A DNA stretch of 64,000 nt from Paraburkholderia caribensis (GCF_002902945.1 NZ_CP026102.1:2356001-2420000); one strand, 5' to 3'; counted from the first letter of the stretch, positions 17,152 to 25,974 are shown. Notes: generated from the sequence alone by a model not told the origin. A program made the numbers and translations.

Positions 17152-17537
17152 GCAGGACTCCACGTGTACGTCAGGTGATGAGCTTCAGTCTAGGCTCCAT
17201 GCATCTGCCGTTCTTTCGCGTTTCTGCCATGCTTTTCGCGATTCTGTGTTCGTAAGGTTTTGCCGAGCCTGAACTTCTGCCCGCGCATGCGCGCACATCG
17301 CTTGCGACGCGTGGTCTTTGACGCAAAGCGCGTGAGCACGCCGACTCGAGTCTGAAGGATGTGTAGGTTTGAATCCCGCTACCACCGGTCGCGCATCGCC
17401 TGAGCAGCGCAGGGACAGCTCAACAGCGGTCCAACGGCGCGAGGTCGCTTCTGCCCAAATGACTAATACATCTTAAGCAACGCTGAACTACGGCATAATC
17501 TTTCGATAAGCCCAAGGTGGAAAAGAGAATCCTGACT
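17152..17537. promoter_or_regulatory. Divergent promoter region of hdeD and the AraC-family regulator
   Basis: This 386-bp non-coding region separates two divergent genes and must hold both promoters. The stretch before the regulator gene (roughly 17455-17510) is AT-richer than its surroundings. I could not identify a convincing heat-shock sigma-factor promoter by eye. Confidence 0.5.
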
Positions 17538-18368
17538 ATGATGAACCAGGCTACGAGATTGGCCACGGCTCGCGGATTACGATGCCAACCGATGCATGTC
17601 GCTTTTACCGACCGCGGACGGACTTTGATGCCTGGATTTCAGCTTGTTGTACCGACAGGCCCCACCGTTGTGCGCGCCGTCGGCTGCGACGACCTCGGCA
17701 GGAGTCACTCTATCCTGATAGGTGCACCTTTTACCGCAGTTATCCCCACGATGGCGAGGTTGGACACGATCGCGGACTGCGCTCCCAACGGATGGGTTAT
17801 CGCGCTCGAATCAGGCGTACTTGGGCAAGTCTCGCAAGAGGCGTTTTGCGCGGTCCCGAAATGGTCTACGTCCTGGGACCCCTTCCTGCGCGAGACCGTG
17901 GATACATTGGGCGCCTTGCATAATGCGGATCTCATCGACGCCGCCTGCGCCGACGCGTTTGCCGATGTCATCTCGATGCACATTGCCTTACGCTACGGAC
18001 ACTGTGCTGGTTCGGCACAGCCGGACACGCCACTTACGCGTCGAATGCTGACTCGCATTCACCTCTTCATTCATGAGCACATAGCCGAAGCCATTTCAGT
18101 CGAGCAACTCGCAGCGCTGGTGCACATGAGTGCCTCGAACTTCGCACGCGTTTTCAAAACAGCGACAGGTAACCCGCCCCATCTGTACGTGACACTCGAA
18201 CGAGTGAAGTTTGCGAGGACGATGTTGTGCGAGGACACGCTTCCCCTGGTTGAGGTTGCCGCGCACGCCGGTTTCCAGACCCAGCAGCATTTCACCGACG
18301 TGTTTCATCGATATACGGGTATGACGCCTCGCACATTCCGGCTTGCCCACCGAAACGTTGGTGGTTAG
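17538..18368 (+). CDS. AraC-family transcriptional regulator
   Basis: About 276 residues. The C-terminal ~100 residues form the double helix-turn-helix of AraC/XylS proteins, with 'AISVEQLAALVHMSASNFARVFK' in the first helix-turn-helix and 'EVAAHAGFQTQQHFTDVFHRYTGMTPRTFR' in the second. The N-terminal part is not a recognised sensor and contains several cysteines. The start is uncertain: ATGs at 17538 and 17541 are adjacent, and a GTG at 17517 would add seven residues; none has an ideal ribosome site. It is divergent from hdeD and may control the hdeD-hsp20-clpG series. Confidence 0.87.
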   Translation: MMNQATRLATARGLRCQPMHVAFTDRGRTLMPGFQLVVPTGPTVVRAVGCDDLGRSHSILIGAPFTAVIPTMARLDTIADCAPNGWVIALESGVLGQVSQEAFCAVPKWSTSWDPFLRETVDTLGALHNADLIDAACADAFADVISMHIALRYGHCAGSAQPDTPLTRRMLTRIHLFIHEHIAEAISVEQLAALVHMSASNFARVFKTATGNPPHLYVTLERVKFARTMLCEDTLPLVEVAAHAGFQTQQHFTDVFHRYTGMTPRTFRLAHRNVGG

Positions 18369-18482
18369 TCATTTTCTGGAAAGCGCATCCTCGATCTCGT
18401 GTTTGAGTTCTTCGAGCTTGCCCTTCGGCTTGATCTCGTTCGTCACGTTCACATCCGAAAGCCGCGCAGCCGAAGCTGCAGA
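18369..18482 (-). pseudogene. Remnant of a BON-domain (OsmY-like) protein
   Basis: On the minus strand the last ~37 codons before a TGA at 18369-18371 read 'ARLSDVNVTNEIKPKG' and then 'LEELKHEIEDALSRK'. This matches the end of one BON domain and the linker leading into the next ('V-x-V-x-N-x-I', then a charged helix of the 'K-x-x-I-E-x-A-L' type). No start codon or preceding BON fold is intact. The rest of the 360-bp gap (18369-18728) shows nothing else I can support. Periplasmic BON proteins fit the stress theme of the region. Confidence 0.5.
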
Positions 18483-18728
18483 TATCCGACACGTCCTGCA
18501 GGAACGAGGAAGACGTGCAAGCCGCAAGAATCTAGTCTTGATGCCATCGTCGTCGCGTCGATGGCCCCGTTAAAGTCCCAGGGTGTGCGCCGGGCGGCAT
18601 ATGCGAGGTTGGCTGGCACCGCAACTGCTTCGCGGCGCGGTCGACGGGCTCGCGGGCAGCGCTGAGCCCGACTCAATCATGCTGCGCAAGAGCCTTGGTT
18701 TATTCCCGGAGAATAGAGGAGAAAATCG

Positions 18729-19259
18729 ATGAGCGATCTAGTCGTTGTAAGCTTCAAAGGCGAAGAGACAGCCGACCAGGTGTTGACCAAACTCCGACAG
18801 ATGCAAAAGGAACATCTGATTGATCTGGAGGATGCCTGCGTCGTGGTCCGTAGCGCGAAGGGCAAGGTACACCTCAAGCAGGCCGTCGATCTCGTCAGGA
18901 TCGGCGCTGTCAGTGGCGCGGCCTGGGGTGGTCTATTTGGCGGTCTGGTTGGGCTGATGCTGCTCAATCCCCTCGCCGGGCTGGCAACGGGCATGGCCAT
19001 TGGCGCTGGCACGGGCGCATTGTCGGGCGCGCTCTCGGACTATGGAATCGACGACGATTTCATGCGTTCGACGGGCCAGAACATTGAGCCGGGTTCGTCG
19101 GCGCTGTTCATCCTCGTGCGTCGCGTGAATTTCGACAAGGTCCTGCCGGAGCTGAAGCCTTTCGGTGGGAAGGTATTAAAGACATCACTCACGAACGATC
19201 AGGAAGAACGCCTGAGAAAGGCGCTAGAGAGCATGAACAGCAGTGATACGACAGCGTAA
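18729..19259 (+). CDS. DUF1269 membrane protein
   Basis: A 176-residue protein with the typical DUF1269 layout. A soluble N-terminus begins 'MSDLVVVSFKGEETADQVL', two closely spaced glycine-rich hydrophobic segments span residues ~60-100 ('GGLFGGLVGL', 'GMAIGAGTGALSGAL'), and a soluble C-terminus contains 'GSSALFILV'. A strong ribosome site (agaggag) precedes the ATG. The family is widespread near stress genes but has no established function. Confidence 0.88.
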   Translation: MSDLVVVSFKGEETADQVLTKLRQMQKEHLIDLEDACVVVRSAKGKVHLKQAVDLVRIGAVSGAAWGGLFGGLVGLMLLNPLAGLATGMAIGAGTGALSGALSDYGIDDDFMRSTGQNIEPGSSALFILVRRVNFDKVLPELKPFGGKVLKTSLTNDQEERLRKALESMNSSDTTA

Positions 19260-19419
19260 GCATCGCAGCCCTGCGTCAGGGTTGCGATCTTGAATACTGT
19301 TGAAGTTCGCATTTGGGCCGGATCGGCACCCTGATAATTCAAGCGGATTATTCGACGTGGACGTCGATCACGTCGACGCGCAGTTCGACATTGAAGCTGG
19401 TTCCCTTATGGAGCGCTAT

Positions 19420-19629
19420 ATGACAAAGGCAAGTTGCGTCGACGTCCAGAAGCCGAATATCGCGGCGCAGGAAGCGCCGATGACCCCGGATGAACAACTC
19501 GACGAAGCGCTCGAAGAGACCTTTCCTGCGAGCGACCCAATCGCCGTTCACCCCGAACCCGAACAACCCGCGAAGACGCAAACTCAGTCGTCGTCGGTAC
19601 CAGGCGGCAACATTTTCGATGTGATCTGA
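19420..19629 (+). CDS. Small acidic conserved protein with 'ETFPASDP' motif
   Basis: A 69-residue acidic protein. Its core 'DEQLDEALEETFPASDPIAV' is a motif I recognise from many small proteobacterial hypothetical proteins. The ATG at 19420 is favoured because GGAG lies six bases upstream; an ATG at 19408 and a TTG at 19300 are possible but less well supported. It has no signal peptide or membrane segment. The function is unknown; such proteins often sit beside stress and DUF1269 genes. Confidence 0.75.
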   Translation: MTKASCVDVQKPNIAAQEAPMTPDEQLDEALEETFPASDPIAVHPEPEQPAKTQTQSSSVPGGNIFDVI

Positions 19630-19694
19630 CGCCGACAAACTGACGCGTCTATGGCAGGACTTTTCGGGCCGAATCAAAGACACAAGGAGCGAAT

Positions 19695-20909
19695 ATGCCA
19701 GAGACGGAAATCGCACCCGGGGACGCCGGGCAGCGCGACGAGAAAGTCCCGCTGCGCAAGCTCTTCGAGCCCGTAAAAGTCGGCCCCTACACCCTGCGGC
19801 ATCGTGTCGTGATGGCGCCCCTGACGCGTTCGCGCGCGAGCCGACCAGGCAATATACCGTCGCAGCTCAACGCCTGCTATTACGAGCAGCGCGCAGGGGC
19901 CGCGCTCATCATCAGCGAGGCGACGCAGGTGTCGATGCAGGGACAGGGCTATGCATGGACGCCTGGCATCCATAGTCGTGAGCAGGTCGAAGGCTGGCGG
20001 CGGGTGGCGGACGCCGTGCACCAGGCGGGCGGGTTGATGTTCATGCAGTTGTGGCACGTAGGACGCATATCGCACCCCTCGTTGCAGCCCGATGAAATGC
20101 TGCCCGTTGCGCCCTCTGCTGTTCTGCCGAAAGCGGAGGCGTTCATCGAGAACGAGCGCGGCGAAGGTGTCCTCGCACCCTGCGTCACGCCTCGCGCGCT
20201 GCAGGTCGAAGAGATGCCGTATCTCGCGCGCCAGTACTTCAGAGGTGCTCGCAACGCAAAGGCTGCCGGTATGGACGGCGTCGAAGTGCACGCAGCGAAC
20301 GGGTATCTGCTCGATCAGTTTCTGTTGTCCGGCACGAACCGCCGCACGGACGAATACGGCGGATCGAGCGAGCGTCGGGCCAGGCTGCTATTCGAGGTGA
20401 TCGAAACGGTTTGCGAAGTATGGGGACCGGAAAAGGTCGGCGTCCGGCTGTCCCCTCTCGGCACCTTCAATGACATGCATGATGACGATCCCGAGGCGAC
20501 CTTTTCTTACGTCATCGAGAAGCTCAATCGATACGGGCTGGCTTATTTGCACATCGTGAATCCCGCGCTGGCGGCGACCGGTGAGGATGCCGCTTTCATG
20601 GAGCGCGCGAAACGCATGAGCGAGATGGTACGCCGCACGTATCGTGGCGTGTTGATGGTTGCGGGCGGGTTCGACGGCGGCAGTGCGGAAAGATGGCTCG
20701 AGGACGGCAACGCGGACCTGATCGCGTTCGGACGCTTGTTCATCGCCAATCCCGACCTCCCGCAACGCTTGCGGTCGCGCGCTCCACTCAATTCGCCGGA
20801 TCCGTCCACGTTCTACGGAGGCGGCGAGCGGGGCTATACCGATTATCCATCGCTCGCGCAGGAGCGAGGGGAGGCCCCACGGTCCGTTGTCGATGGGCGT
20901 TGGAGATAG
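19695..20909 (+). CDS. Old Yellow Enzyme-family alkene reductase (NemA-like)
   Basis: A 404-residue FMN-dependent oxidoreductase with a TIM-barrel fold. Supporting motifs are 'VVMAPLTRSRA' near residue 39 (FMN contact), 'VHAANGYLLDQFL' near 196 with the His/Asn substrate pair, 'GTNRRTDEYGGS' near 213, and 'DLIAFGRLFIANPDLP' near 340. It would reduce activated C=C bonds, nitro groups or nitrate esters with NAD(P)H, a detoxification role that fits the stress block. The N-terminal ~20 residues are an acidic extension. Confidence 0.9.
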   Translation: MPETEIAPGDAGQRDEKVPLRKLFEPVKVGPYTLRHRVVMAPLTRSRASRPGNIPSQLNACYYEQRAGAALIISEATQVSMQGQGYAWTPGIHSREQVEGWRRVADAVHQAGGLMFMQLWHVGRISHPSLQPDEMLPVAPSAVLPKAEAFIENERGEGVLAPCVTPRALQVEEMPYLARQYFRGARNAKAAGMDGVEVHAANGYLLDQFLLSGTNRRTDEYGGSSERRARLLFEVIETVCEVWGPEKVGVRLSPLGTFNDMHDDDPEATFSYVIEKLNRYGLAYLHIVNPALAATGEDAAFMERAKRMSEMVRRTYRGVLMVAGGFDGGSAERWLEDGNADLIAFGRLFIANPDLPQRLRSRAPLNSPDPSTFYGGGERGYTDYPSLAQERGEAPRSVVDGRWR

Positions 20910-20997
20910 CGTGTTGCTGACCGGCGAGCTCGCCAGCGTAACGCGACGATTGGCGGCGCCCGCCGGGCCAGCGACCAATCACACTGAGAGGCGCATC

Positions 20998-21354
20998 ATG
21001 GCTGTCAATACTTGGGTTGTCGTTGCCGACGGCAGCCGCGCAAGGATCTTCGAGACACCGGGACTCAAACTGGATTTGCGGGAAATCGAAGACATCGTCA
21101 ATGTCGTCGCTGGTGGACAGGCGCTAAGCGAGAAAGATCGCGAAAAATTCGCCAAGACCGTCGCCGACTACATCGAACAGGGGCGTCTTCATCAGCGGTA
21201 TCAGCGATTGCGGCTTGCCGTCGAGCCGAAGTTTCTCGGGATGCTGCGCGCACGTTTGAGCGAGGAGACGCGTCGCCTGATTTTCGAAGAGATTGACGAA
21301 GATCTCTCGGCTCTCGATGCGCACGCAATTCAAGCGCACCTGCAAAGACATTAA
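20998..21354 (+). CDS. Host-attachment-family protein
   Basis: A 118-residue protein starting 'MAVNTWVVVADGSRARIFE', the hallmark of the family named for attachment to host cells in Agrobacterium (PF10116 type). The pattern 'FAKTVADYIEQGR' followed by 'LAVEPKFLGMLR' is also conserved. The ATG at 20998 follows a weak GAGAGG site; an ATG in the same frame at 20887 overlaps the previous gene and is less likely. The fold is related to release-factor eRF1 domain 1, so a ribosome- or stress-related role is as plausible as host attachment. Confidence 0.87.
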   Translation: MAVNTWVVVADGSRARIFETPGLKLDLREIEDIVNVVAGGQALSEKDREKFAKTVADYIEQGRLHQRYQRLRLAVEPKFLGMLRARLSEETRRLIFEEIDEDLSALDAHAIQAHLQRH

Positions 21355-21417
21355 CGGCACTTTGTCTGCGCTGCCACTGCCACAGGAAGTTCGCGCGAAT
21401 GCTTTCAGGAAGGCGTT

Positions 21418-22326
21418 TTAGCCAACCTTCCCTTGTAGTGCGCCAGGGGAATCACACTTCTCGAACATATAAAGTCTTGCAGGTGTGTCTGCCAGGACGA
21501 CCTTTCGCTCTTCGTCAACGGGAAGCAGCGCCCGCAGGAGTGCGAGCGCGTGAGCAAAACTCTCGTCCGCTTCGAACTGCGTGTGCGGCCAGTCGCTGCC
21601 CCACATCAGGCGATGCAGGCCGAAGGCCGCTTTCAGAAGACGGAACGCCTCGTGCGCGTCATCGTCATGCGGGCGAAGCTGGCGCCGGTTCCGATATGCC
21701 GCCGATATCTTCACCCACACGCGCCGCGTCTCCGCCAGTTCCAGAAGACGGCGAAAGCCCGCGTCACGTACGCCGCTATCGGGATCGGGCCGGCCGAAAT
21801 GATCGACGACGACATTCACGCCAGCGTCCAGAAGCGGCTCGACGATGCGTGGCAGCCGCGCAGCTTCCGCATGCACTTCGACATGCCATTTCAGCGCACG
21901 AACATGCGCGAGCGTTTGCGCGCTCACCCAGCTGTCGAGCGACAGATCCGCATGCCCGATCAGGTTTAGCCGAATCCCTGCAATGCCCGCCCTTGCCATC
22001 TCCGTGAGCGCGTCGATATGGCAATCGCGCTCGATCACCGCGACGCCGCGCAGCCGCTGCGGCGCGCGGCGCAGCGCATCGAGCAGATAGCTGCAATCGG
22101 TGCCGAGAAAGCTGGGCTGCACCAGCACGCCGTGCGATACACCGTGCGTATCCAGTTGCGCAAGATAGGCGGCGAGCGGGGCATCGTAGCCGGGCGCATA
22201 GCGTCGCTGCCGGACGAGCGGCAAGCCTCGCTCGAATACATGAGCATGGGTATCGACAGATGCGATGCGGGCCGGACGATACGCCGTCTGCCCGTGGCTC
22301 GCGCCCGTCGCCGACTTCTCCATCAT
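21418..22326 (-). CDS. Amidohydrolase, 2-pyrone-4,6-dicarboxylate lactonase-like
   Basis: A TIM-barrel metal-dependent hydrolase of ~302 residues with 'SVDTHAHVFE' (HxH metal ligands) near the start, 'VVDHFGRP' in the middle and 'LMWGSDWPHTQF' (late Asp ligand) near residue 240. This group includes LigI-type lactonases and other small-lactone hydrolases. The ATG at 22326 has AAAGGA six bases upstream; a start at 22380 would overlap the previous stop by four bases. It follows an aromatic-acid-type MFS gene, suggesting hydrolysis of an imported lactone or aromatic breakdown product. Confidence 0.84.
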   Translation of the reverse strand: MMEKSATGASHGQTAYRPARIASVDTHAHVFERGLPLVRQRRYAPGYDAPLAAYLAQLDTHGVSHGVLVQPSFLGTDCSYLLDALRRAPQRLRGVAVIERDCHIDALTEMARAGIAGIRLNLIGHADLSLDSWVSAQTLAHVRALKWHVEVHAEAARLPRIVEPLLDAGVNVVVDHFGRPDPDSGVRDAGFRRLLELAETRRVWVKISAAYRNRRQLRPHDDDAHEAFRLLKAAFGLHRLMWGSDWPHTQFEADESFAHALALLRALLPVDEERKVVLADTPARLYMFEKCDSPGALQGKVG

Positions 22327-22376
22327 GAACATTCCTTTCACAGGTGCTGCGCGGTTGCGCGCCAGCGCTCCGCGCA

Positions 22377-23654
22377 TCAATGCCTTTGCGCGTGGGAGAG
22401 CGCGCCGGTGTGTTCCGGATCGAGCGCGGCTTCGCCTAGCGCGCGGCCGCGTGTCTCCGGCAACATAAGCACGGACAGCACGACAATCGCGTAGGCGAGA
22501 CCCGCATCGATGCCGATCGCCGTCCCGAGCGACATATTTGCAGACATATGCCCGACGAGCACCGGAAATCCCGCCGATACGACACGACCGAAGTTGTAGC
22601 AGAACCCCACGCCCGTGCCGCGCATACCGCGCGGATACAACTCGTTGAACAACGCGCCCATGCTCGCCGGAATGCCGGCTGCAAAAAAACCGAGCGGAAA
22701 TCCGAAGAACAGCATCGCGGTATTACCGAGCGGAAGAAACAGATAGGCAGTCACCGTAATCACGCAGCAGATTGCGAACGTGAGAATGGTCTTGCGGCGT
22801 CCGATCCGATCCAGCAGCTGCGCACTCACGAGGCACCCGCAGAAGAACGCGACGATTACGACGGCGAGATAGCCGCCCGTGCTTAGCACCGACAGGTGGC
22901 GCTCGCTCTTGAGAAAGGTCGGCAGCCAGGTCATTAGCGCGTAGTAGCCGCCGTGCGCGCCAACGCCAAGCAGTGCGCCGATCATCGTCATGCGCAGCAC
23001 TTGCGGAGAAAAGATGCCGGCGACGACGCCAGGCGTGCGCTCCTGTTGACGCGCGCGCGCGGGCGCGGCGGGCTCCTGCACACCGCGCCGGACGTACAGA
23101 ATCAGCAGCGCGGGAACGATGCCGATCCCGAACATCACGCGCCACGCGGTATCGCCAGGCAGCAACGAGAACATCAACGCATAGAGCAGCACTGCCGCGC
23201 CCCAACCGACGGCCCATGCGCTCTGCACGCTGCCCATCGCCTTGCCGCGATGTTCGTTGCGGATCGTCTCGGCCATCAGCACGGCGCCCGCTGCCCATTC
23301 TCCGCCGAAGCCAAACCCCTGCAGCGTCTTCAGCACCAGAAACTGCGGATAATTCTGCGCAAACGCGCACAGGAACGTGAACACTGAAAAAAACGCGACG
23401 GTCCATTGCAGTGTCTTCACGCGTCCCAGCCGGTCCGACAGCATTCCCGCGATCCAGCCGCCCAGCGCCGACGCCACCAGCGTGACGCCGCTGACAAGTC
23501 CCGCTTGCGTGCGGTTGATCGACCATTCGGCGATGATCGCCGGAATCACGAGGCTGAACATCTGCACGTCGAGCGAATCGAGCGCCCATCCGCCGAAGCA
23601 CGCCCAGAACGTCCGGCGTTCGTTACCTGAGATCTCGCTGAACCATTTGAACAT
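22377..23654 (-). CDS. MFS transporter, aromatic acid:H+ symporter (AAHS)-like
   Basis: A 425-residue permease with twelve predicted helices. 'GWALDSLDVQMFSLVIPAI' near residue 22 and 'GMLSDRLGRVKTL' near 69 follow the AAHS pattern, in which the helix-1 Asp is needed for transport. It lies between the GntR regulator and the amidohydrolase on one strand, making a three-gene unit for uptake and hydrolysis of a probable aromatic acid or lactone. Confidence 0.87.
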   Translation of the reverse strand: MFKWFSEISGNERRTFWACFGGWALDSLDVQMFSLVIPAIIAEWSINRTQAGLVSGVTLVASALGGWIAGMLSDRLGRVKTLQWTVAFFSVFTFLCAFAQNYPQFLVLKTLQGFGFGGEWAAGAVLMAETIRNEHRGKAMGSVQSAWAVGWGAAVLLYALMFSLLPGDTAWRVMFGIGIVPALLILYVRRGVQEPAAPARARQQERTPGVVAGIFSPQVLRMTMIGALLGVGAHGGYYALMTWLPTFLKSERHLSVLSTGGYLAVVIVAFFCGCLVSAQLLDRIGRRKTILTFAICCVITVTAYLFLPLGNTAMLFFGFPLGFFAAGIPASMGALFNELYPRGMRGTGVGFCYNFGRVVSAGFPVLVGHMSANMSLGTAIGIDAGLAYAIVVLSVLMLPETRGRALGEAALDPEHTGALSHAQRH

Positions 23655-23713
23655 CGCTGTCTCCTGGGTCGCCGTTCCTGCGTGGGGACGACGTATTTGT
23701 TAAGGCGCGACCG

Positions 23714-24436
23714 CTAGCGGATCTCGGCCTGATAGATGAATTCGCTGGCGGGCCCGCGCGAGCGGCGCCATTCGAGCGGCTGCCTGTCATAGCCGTACGC
23801 AAGACGCTCGATGACGACAGCGGGCGTACCCGGCTCGATGTGCAACAACCGCGCATGCAACGGGCCAATCGCTTCGACGGTCAGTGTTTCCGTGGCGGAC
23901 GCCACGACCTGATTGCACTGCGCCTCGTACACCGGGTACAGCAGGTCACCCACGTCATTCAGGTCCATCTGCGCAAACGCCGCAAAGCGCACGTAGGGCA
24001 GCCAGATTTCTTCGGCGAGCATCGGCACGCCGTCGATCAGCCGCAGGCGCGACATCTGGATCACGCGGGCACTGTTCGAAATTTGCAGGATCGCGGCAAC
24101 GGCCGACGGTGCGTCGACGACCTCGCGGCGCAAGATGCGGCTCTCCGGAATGCGCCGTTCGCCCTGCCGTGTCTGGAAGCGGAAGAAACGGAACAACGAA
24201 CTGTCGAAGCTCGCGCGTCGCACGAACGTCCCCCTGCCCTGGAAGCGCTCCAGCAAGCCTTCCGCGACGAGCAGATCGACGGCCTTGCGAACGGTCCCGA
24301 CAGCGACGTCGTAGCTGCTGGCGAGCGCCTGCTCGGTGGGGATCGCTTCACCCGGCCGCCAATGGCGGGCCGCGATCAGGGCAACCATTTCGTCGCGCAG
24401 ACGCTGGTAACGGGGCAACCGGTCCTCGGCAGGCAT
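23714..24436 (-). CDS. GntR-family regulator, HutC subfamily (winged HTH plus UTRA)
   Basis: About 240 residues. The N-terminal winged helix holds 'GEAIPTEQALASSYDVAVGTVRKAVDLLVAEGLLE' features at residues ~30-65, followed by 'GRGTFV'. The C-terminal UTRA ligand domain contains 'VIQMSRLRLIDGVPMLAEE' features. The ATG at 24436 is preferred because GGAG lies six bases upstream; ATGs at 24448 and 24457 are in frame. Two copies of a perfect palindrome lie between this gene and the divergent transporter, one overlapping its own 5' end, so autoregulation and control of both transcripts is likely. Confidence 0.9.
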   Translation of the reverse strand: MPAEDRLPRYQRLRDEMVALIAARHWRPGEAIPTEQALASSYDVAVGTVRKAVDLLVAEGLLERFQGRGTFVRRASFDSSLFRFFRFQTRQGERRIPESRILRREVVDAPSAVAAILQISNSARVIQMSRLRLIDGVPMLAEEIWLPYVRFAAFAQMDLNDVGDLLYPVYEAQCNQVVASATETLTVEAIGPLHARLLHIEPGTPAVVIERLAYGYDRQPLEWRRSRGPASEFIYQAEIR

Positions 24437-24454
24437 TTTCGTCTCCATCAAATT

Positions 24455-24464
24455 CATATATATG
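24455..24464. promoter_or_regulatory. Palindromic operator candidate 1 (catatatatg)
   Basis: A perfect 10-bp palindrome flanked so that, on the minus strand, it reads catatatatgaatt, identical over 14 bases to the second site at 24570. It overlaps the 5' end of the GntR gene, as expected for autorepression. Confidence 0.7.
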
Positions 24465-24569
24465 ATTTCACATGCACGGTCGATGATGGATCGGTAATAA
24501 CCCGTAAACGCACGTATTTGTGCACGTTTCGGGTTTCCACGCATTGTTGCAAACGCCGATTCAACAAAA

Positions 24570-24579
24570 CATATATATG
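24570..24579. promoter_or_regulatory. Palindromic operator candidate 2 (catatatatg)
   Basis: The second exact copy of the palindrome, extended to catatatatgaatt, lies about 20 bases upstream of the GTG start of the divergent MFS gene. The two sites are in inverted orientation, 115 bases apart. Binding by the adjacent GntR protein is inferred from position and symmetry. Confidence 0.7.
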
Positions 24580-24601
24580 AATTCTTAAACGGAGATTGAT
24601 T

Positions 24602-25906
24602 GTGAGCCAAACTCTGGTTGCCGAGCAGGCAGTCGTGAAAAAAGTTGCCTGGCGGCTCATGCCGCTGTTGATCGTGATGTTCCTGATCGCGTTCATCGAC
24701 CGGCAGAACGTCGGCTTTGCCAAGCTGCAGATGGTGCACGCGCTGGGGATGTCGGAAGCGTCGTATGGTCTGGGCGCGTCGCTGTTCTTTATCGGCTACC
24801 TGATGTTCGAGGTGCCGAGCACGCTTGCGCTACATCGTTTCGGCGCGCGCCTGTGGCTCGCGCGCATCATGGCGACCTGGGGCGCCATCACCGTGGCGAT
24901 GGCGTTCACGCATTCGACGGGACTGTTCTATGTGTTCCGGTTTGCACTGGGTGTCGCCGAAGCTGGCTTCTATCCGGGCGTGATCTTCTATCTGACGCTC
25001 TGGTTTCCGCAGAGTCATCGGACGCGCATGCTCGGCTTTTTCACCTTGGGCAGCGCGCTTGCCAACATGCTCGGCTCGCTCGCGGGTGGCTTGCTGTTGT
25101 CGCTGGACGGCAACCTCGGTCTCGCCGGCTGGCAATGGGTGTTTGTCGCAACGGGGATACCTGCCGTCCTCGTCGCACTCGTTGCGTTGCGCTTCCTGCC
25201 TGAGTCCGTCGAACGCGCGCCGTTCCTGTCGGACGACGAGAAAGCCCTGATGATCGCGGCACTCCGGCGCGAGGCGCCGGCCCAAGCGGCCGCCGGGCAT
25301 CCGTGGCGGGCGCTCGTCGACAAACGCGTGCTGATGTTCGCGTGCGGCTACATGCTGATGTCCACTTCGCTTTACGGCGTGACGTACTGGCTGCCGACGC
25401 TGCTGAAAAGCGGCGGCGTCTCGCATTCGTCGCTCAACGGCCTGCTCAACATGATTCCGTGGATGCTCTCCGCGCTGCTTCTGCTGTGGCTGCCCGCGAA
25501 GCTGAAACGCGAGGGCGTGGTACTCAAGGCGATGGCGATGGTGGCAGGCGTCGGCGTGATCGGCTTCGCGCTCAGTCTCGTGCTGCCGGGCCTGCCGCTG
25601 CAATTTGCCGCGCTCGTGCTGGGCGGGGCATGCATTCCGCTGCTCTATCCGTGCTTCTGGTCGCTGCCGCCGCGATACTTCACAGGCGCCCGTGCTGCGG
25701 CGAGCATCGCGGCGATCAATTCGATCGGCAATCTTGGCGGCTTCTTCGCGCAGAACCTGATGCCCTATATCGGCAAGGTGGCGGGCAACGCGAGCGCCCC
25801 GATGCTGGTGCCCGTCGTCTGTCTGACGCTGCTCGGCATGGGCATGTCGATCGCATCTGCGCGAAGCAGCGCAGGCGAGCGCGTGCGGCTTGCGCCGCGG
25901 CAGTGA
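24602..25906 (+). CDS. MFS transporter, anion:cation symporter (ACS) family
   Basis: A 434-residue twelve-helix permease. 'LMPLLIVMFLIAFIDRQNVGFAKLQM' features near residue 20 are characteristic of ACS-family transporters of organic acids such as phthalate, tartrate, glucarate or allantoate. The start is GTG at 24602, with GGAG seven bases upstream. It is divergent from the GntR-AAHS-amidohydrolase unit and shares its operator region, so the regulon seems to include two different organic-acid transporters. Confidence 0.9.
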   Translation: MSQTLVAEQAVVKKVAWRLMPLLIVMFLIAFIDRQNVGFAKLQMVHALGMSEASYGLGASLFFIGYLMFEVPSTLALHRFGARLWLARIMATWGAITVAMAFTHSTGLFYVFRFALGVAEAGFYPGVIFYLTLWFPQSHRTRMLGFFTLGSALANMLGSLAGGLLLSLDGNLGLAGWQWVFVATGIPAVLVALVALRFLPESVERAPFLSDDEKALMIAALRREAPAQAAAGHPWRALVDKRVLMFACGYMLMSTSLYGVTYWLPTLLKSGGVSHSSLNGLLNMIPWMLSALLLLWLPAKLKREGVVLKAMAMVAGVGVIGFALSLVLPGLPLQFAALVLGGACIPLLYPCFWSLPPRYFTGARAAASIAAINSIGNLGGFFAQNLMPYIGKVAGNASAPMLVPVVCLTLLGMGMSIASARSSAGERVRLAPRQ

Positions 25907-25974
25907 CAAATGATTGCTGCAAGGCACGCGCGACTGACCACCGGGTTGATGCTTGCGACGAAGCGCTACCGCGC

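Noticed and set aside
17152..17300. Heat-shock sigma-32 promoter upstream of hdeD
   Set aside because: No pair of sequences close to the CTTGAA and CCCCAT elements at proper spacing was found by eye.
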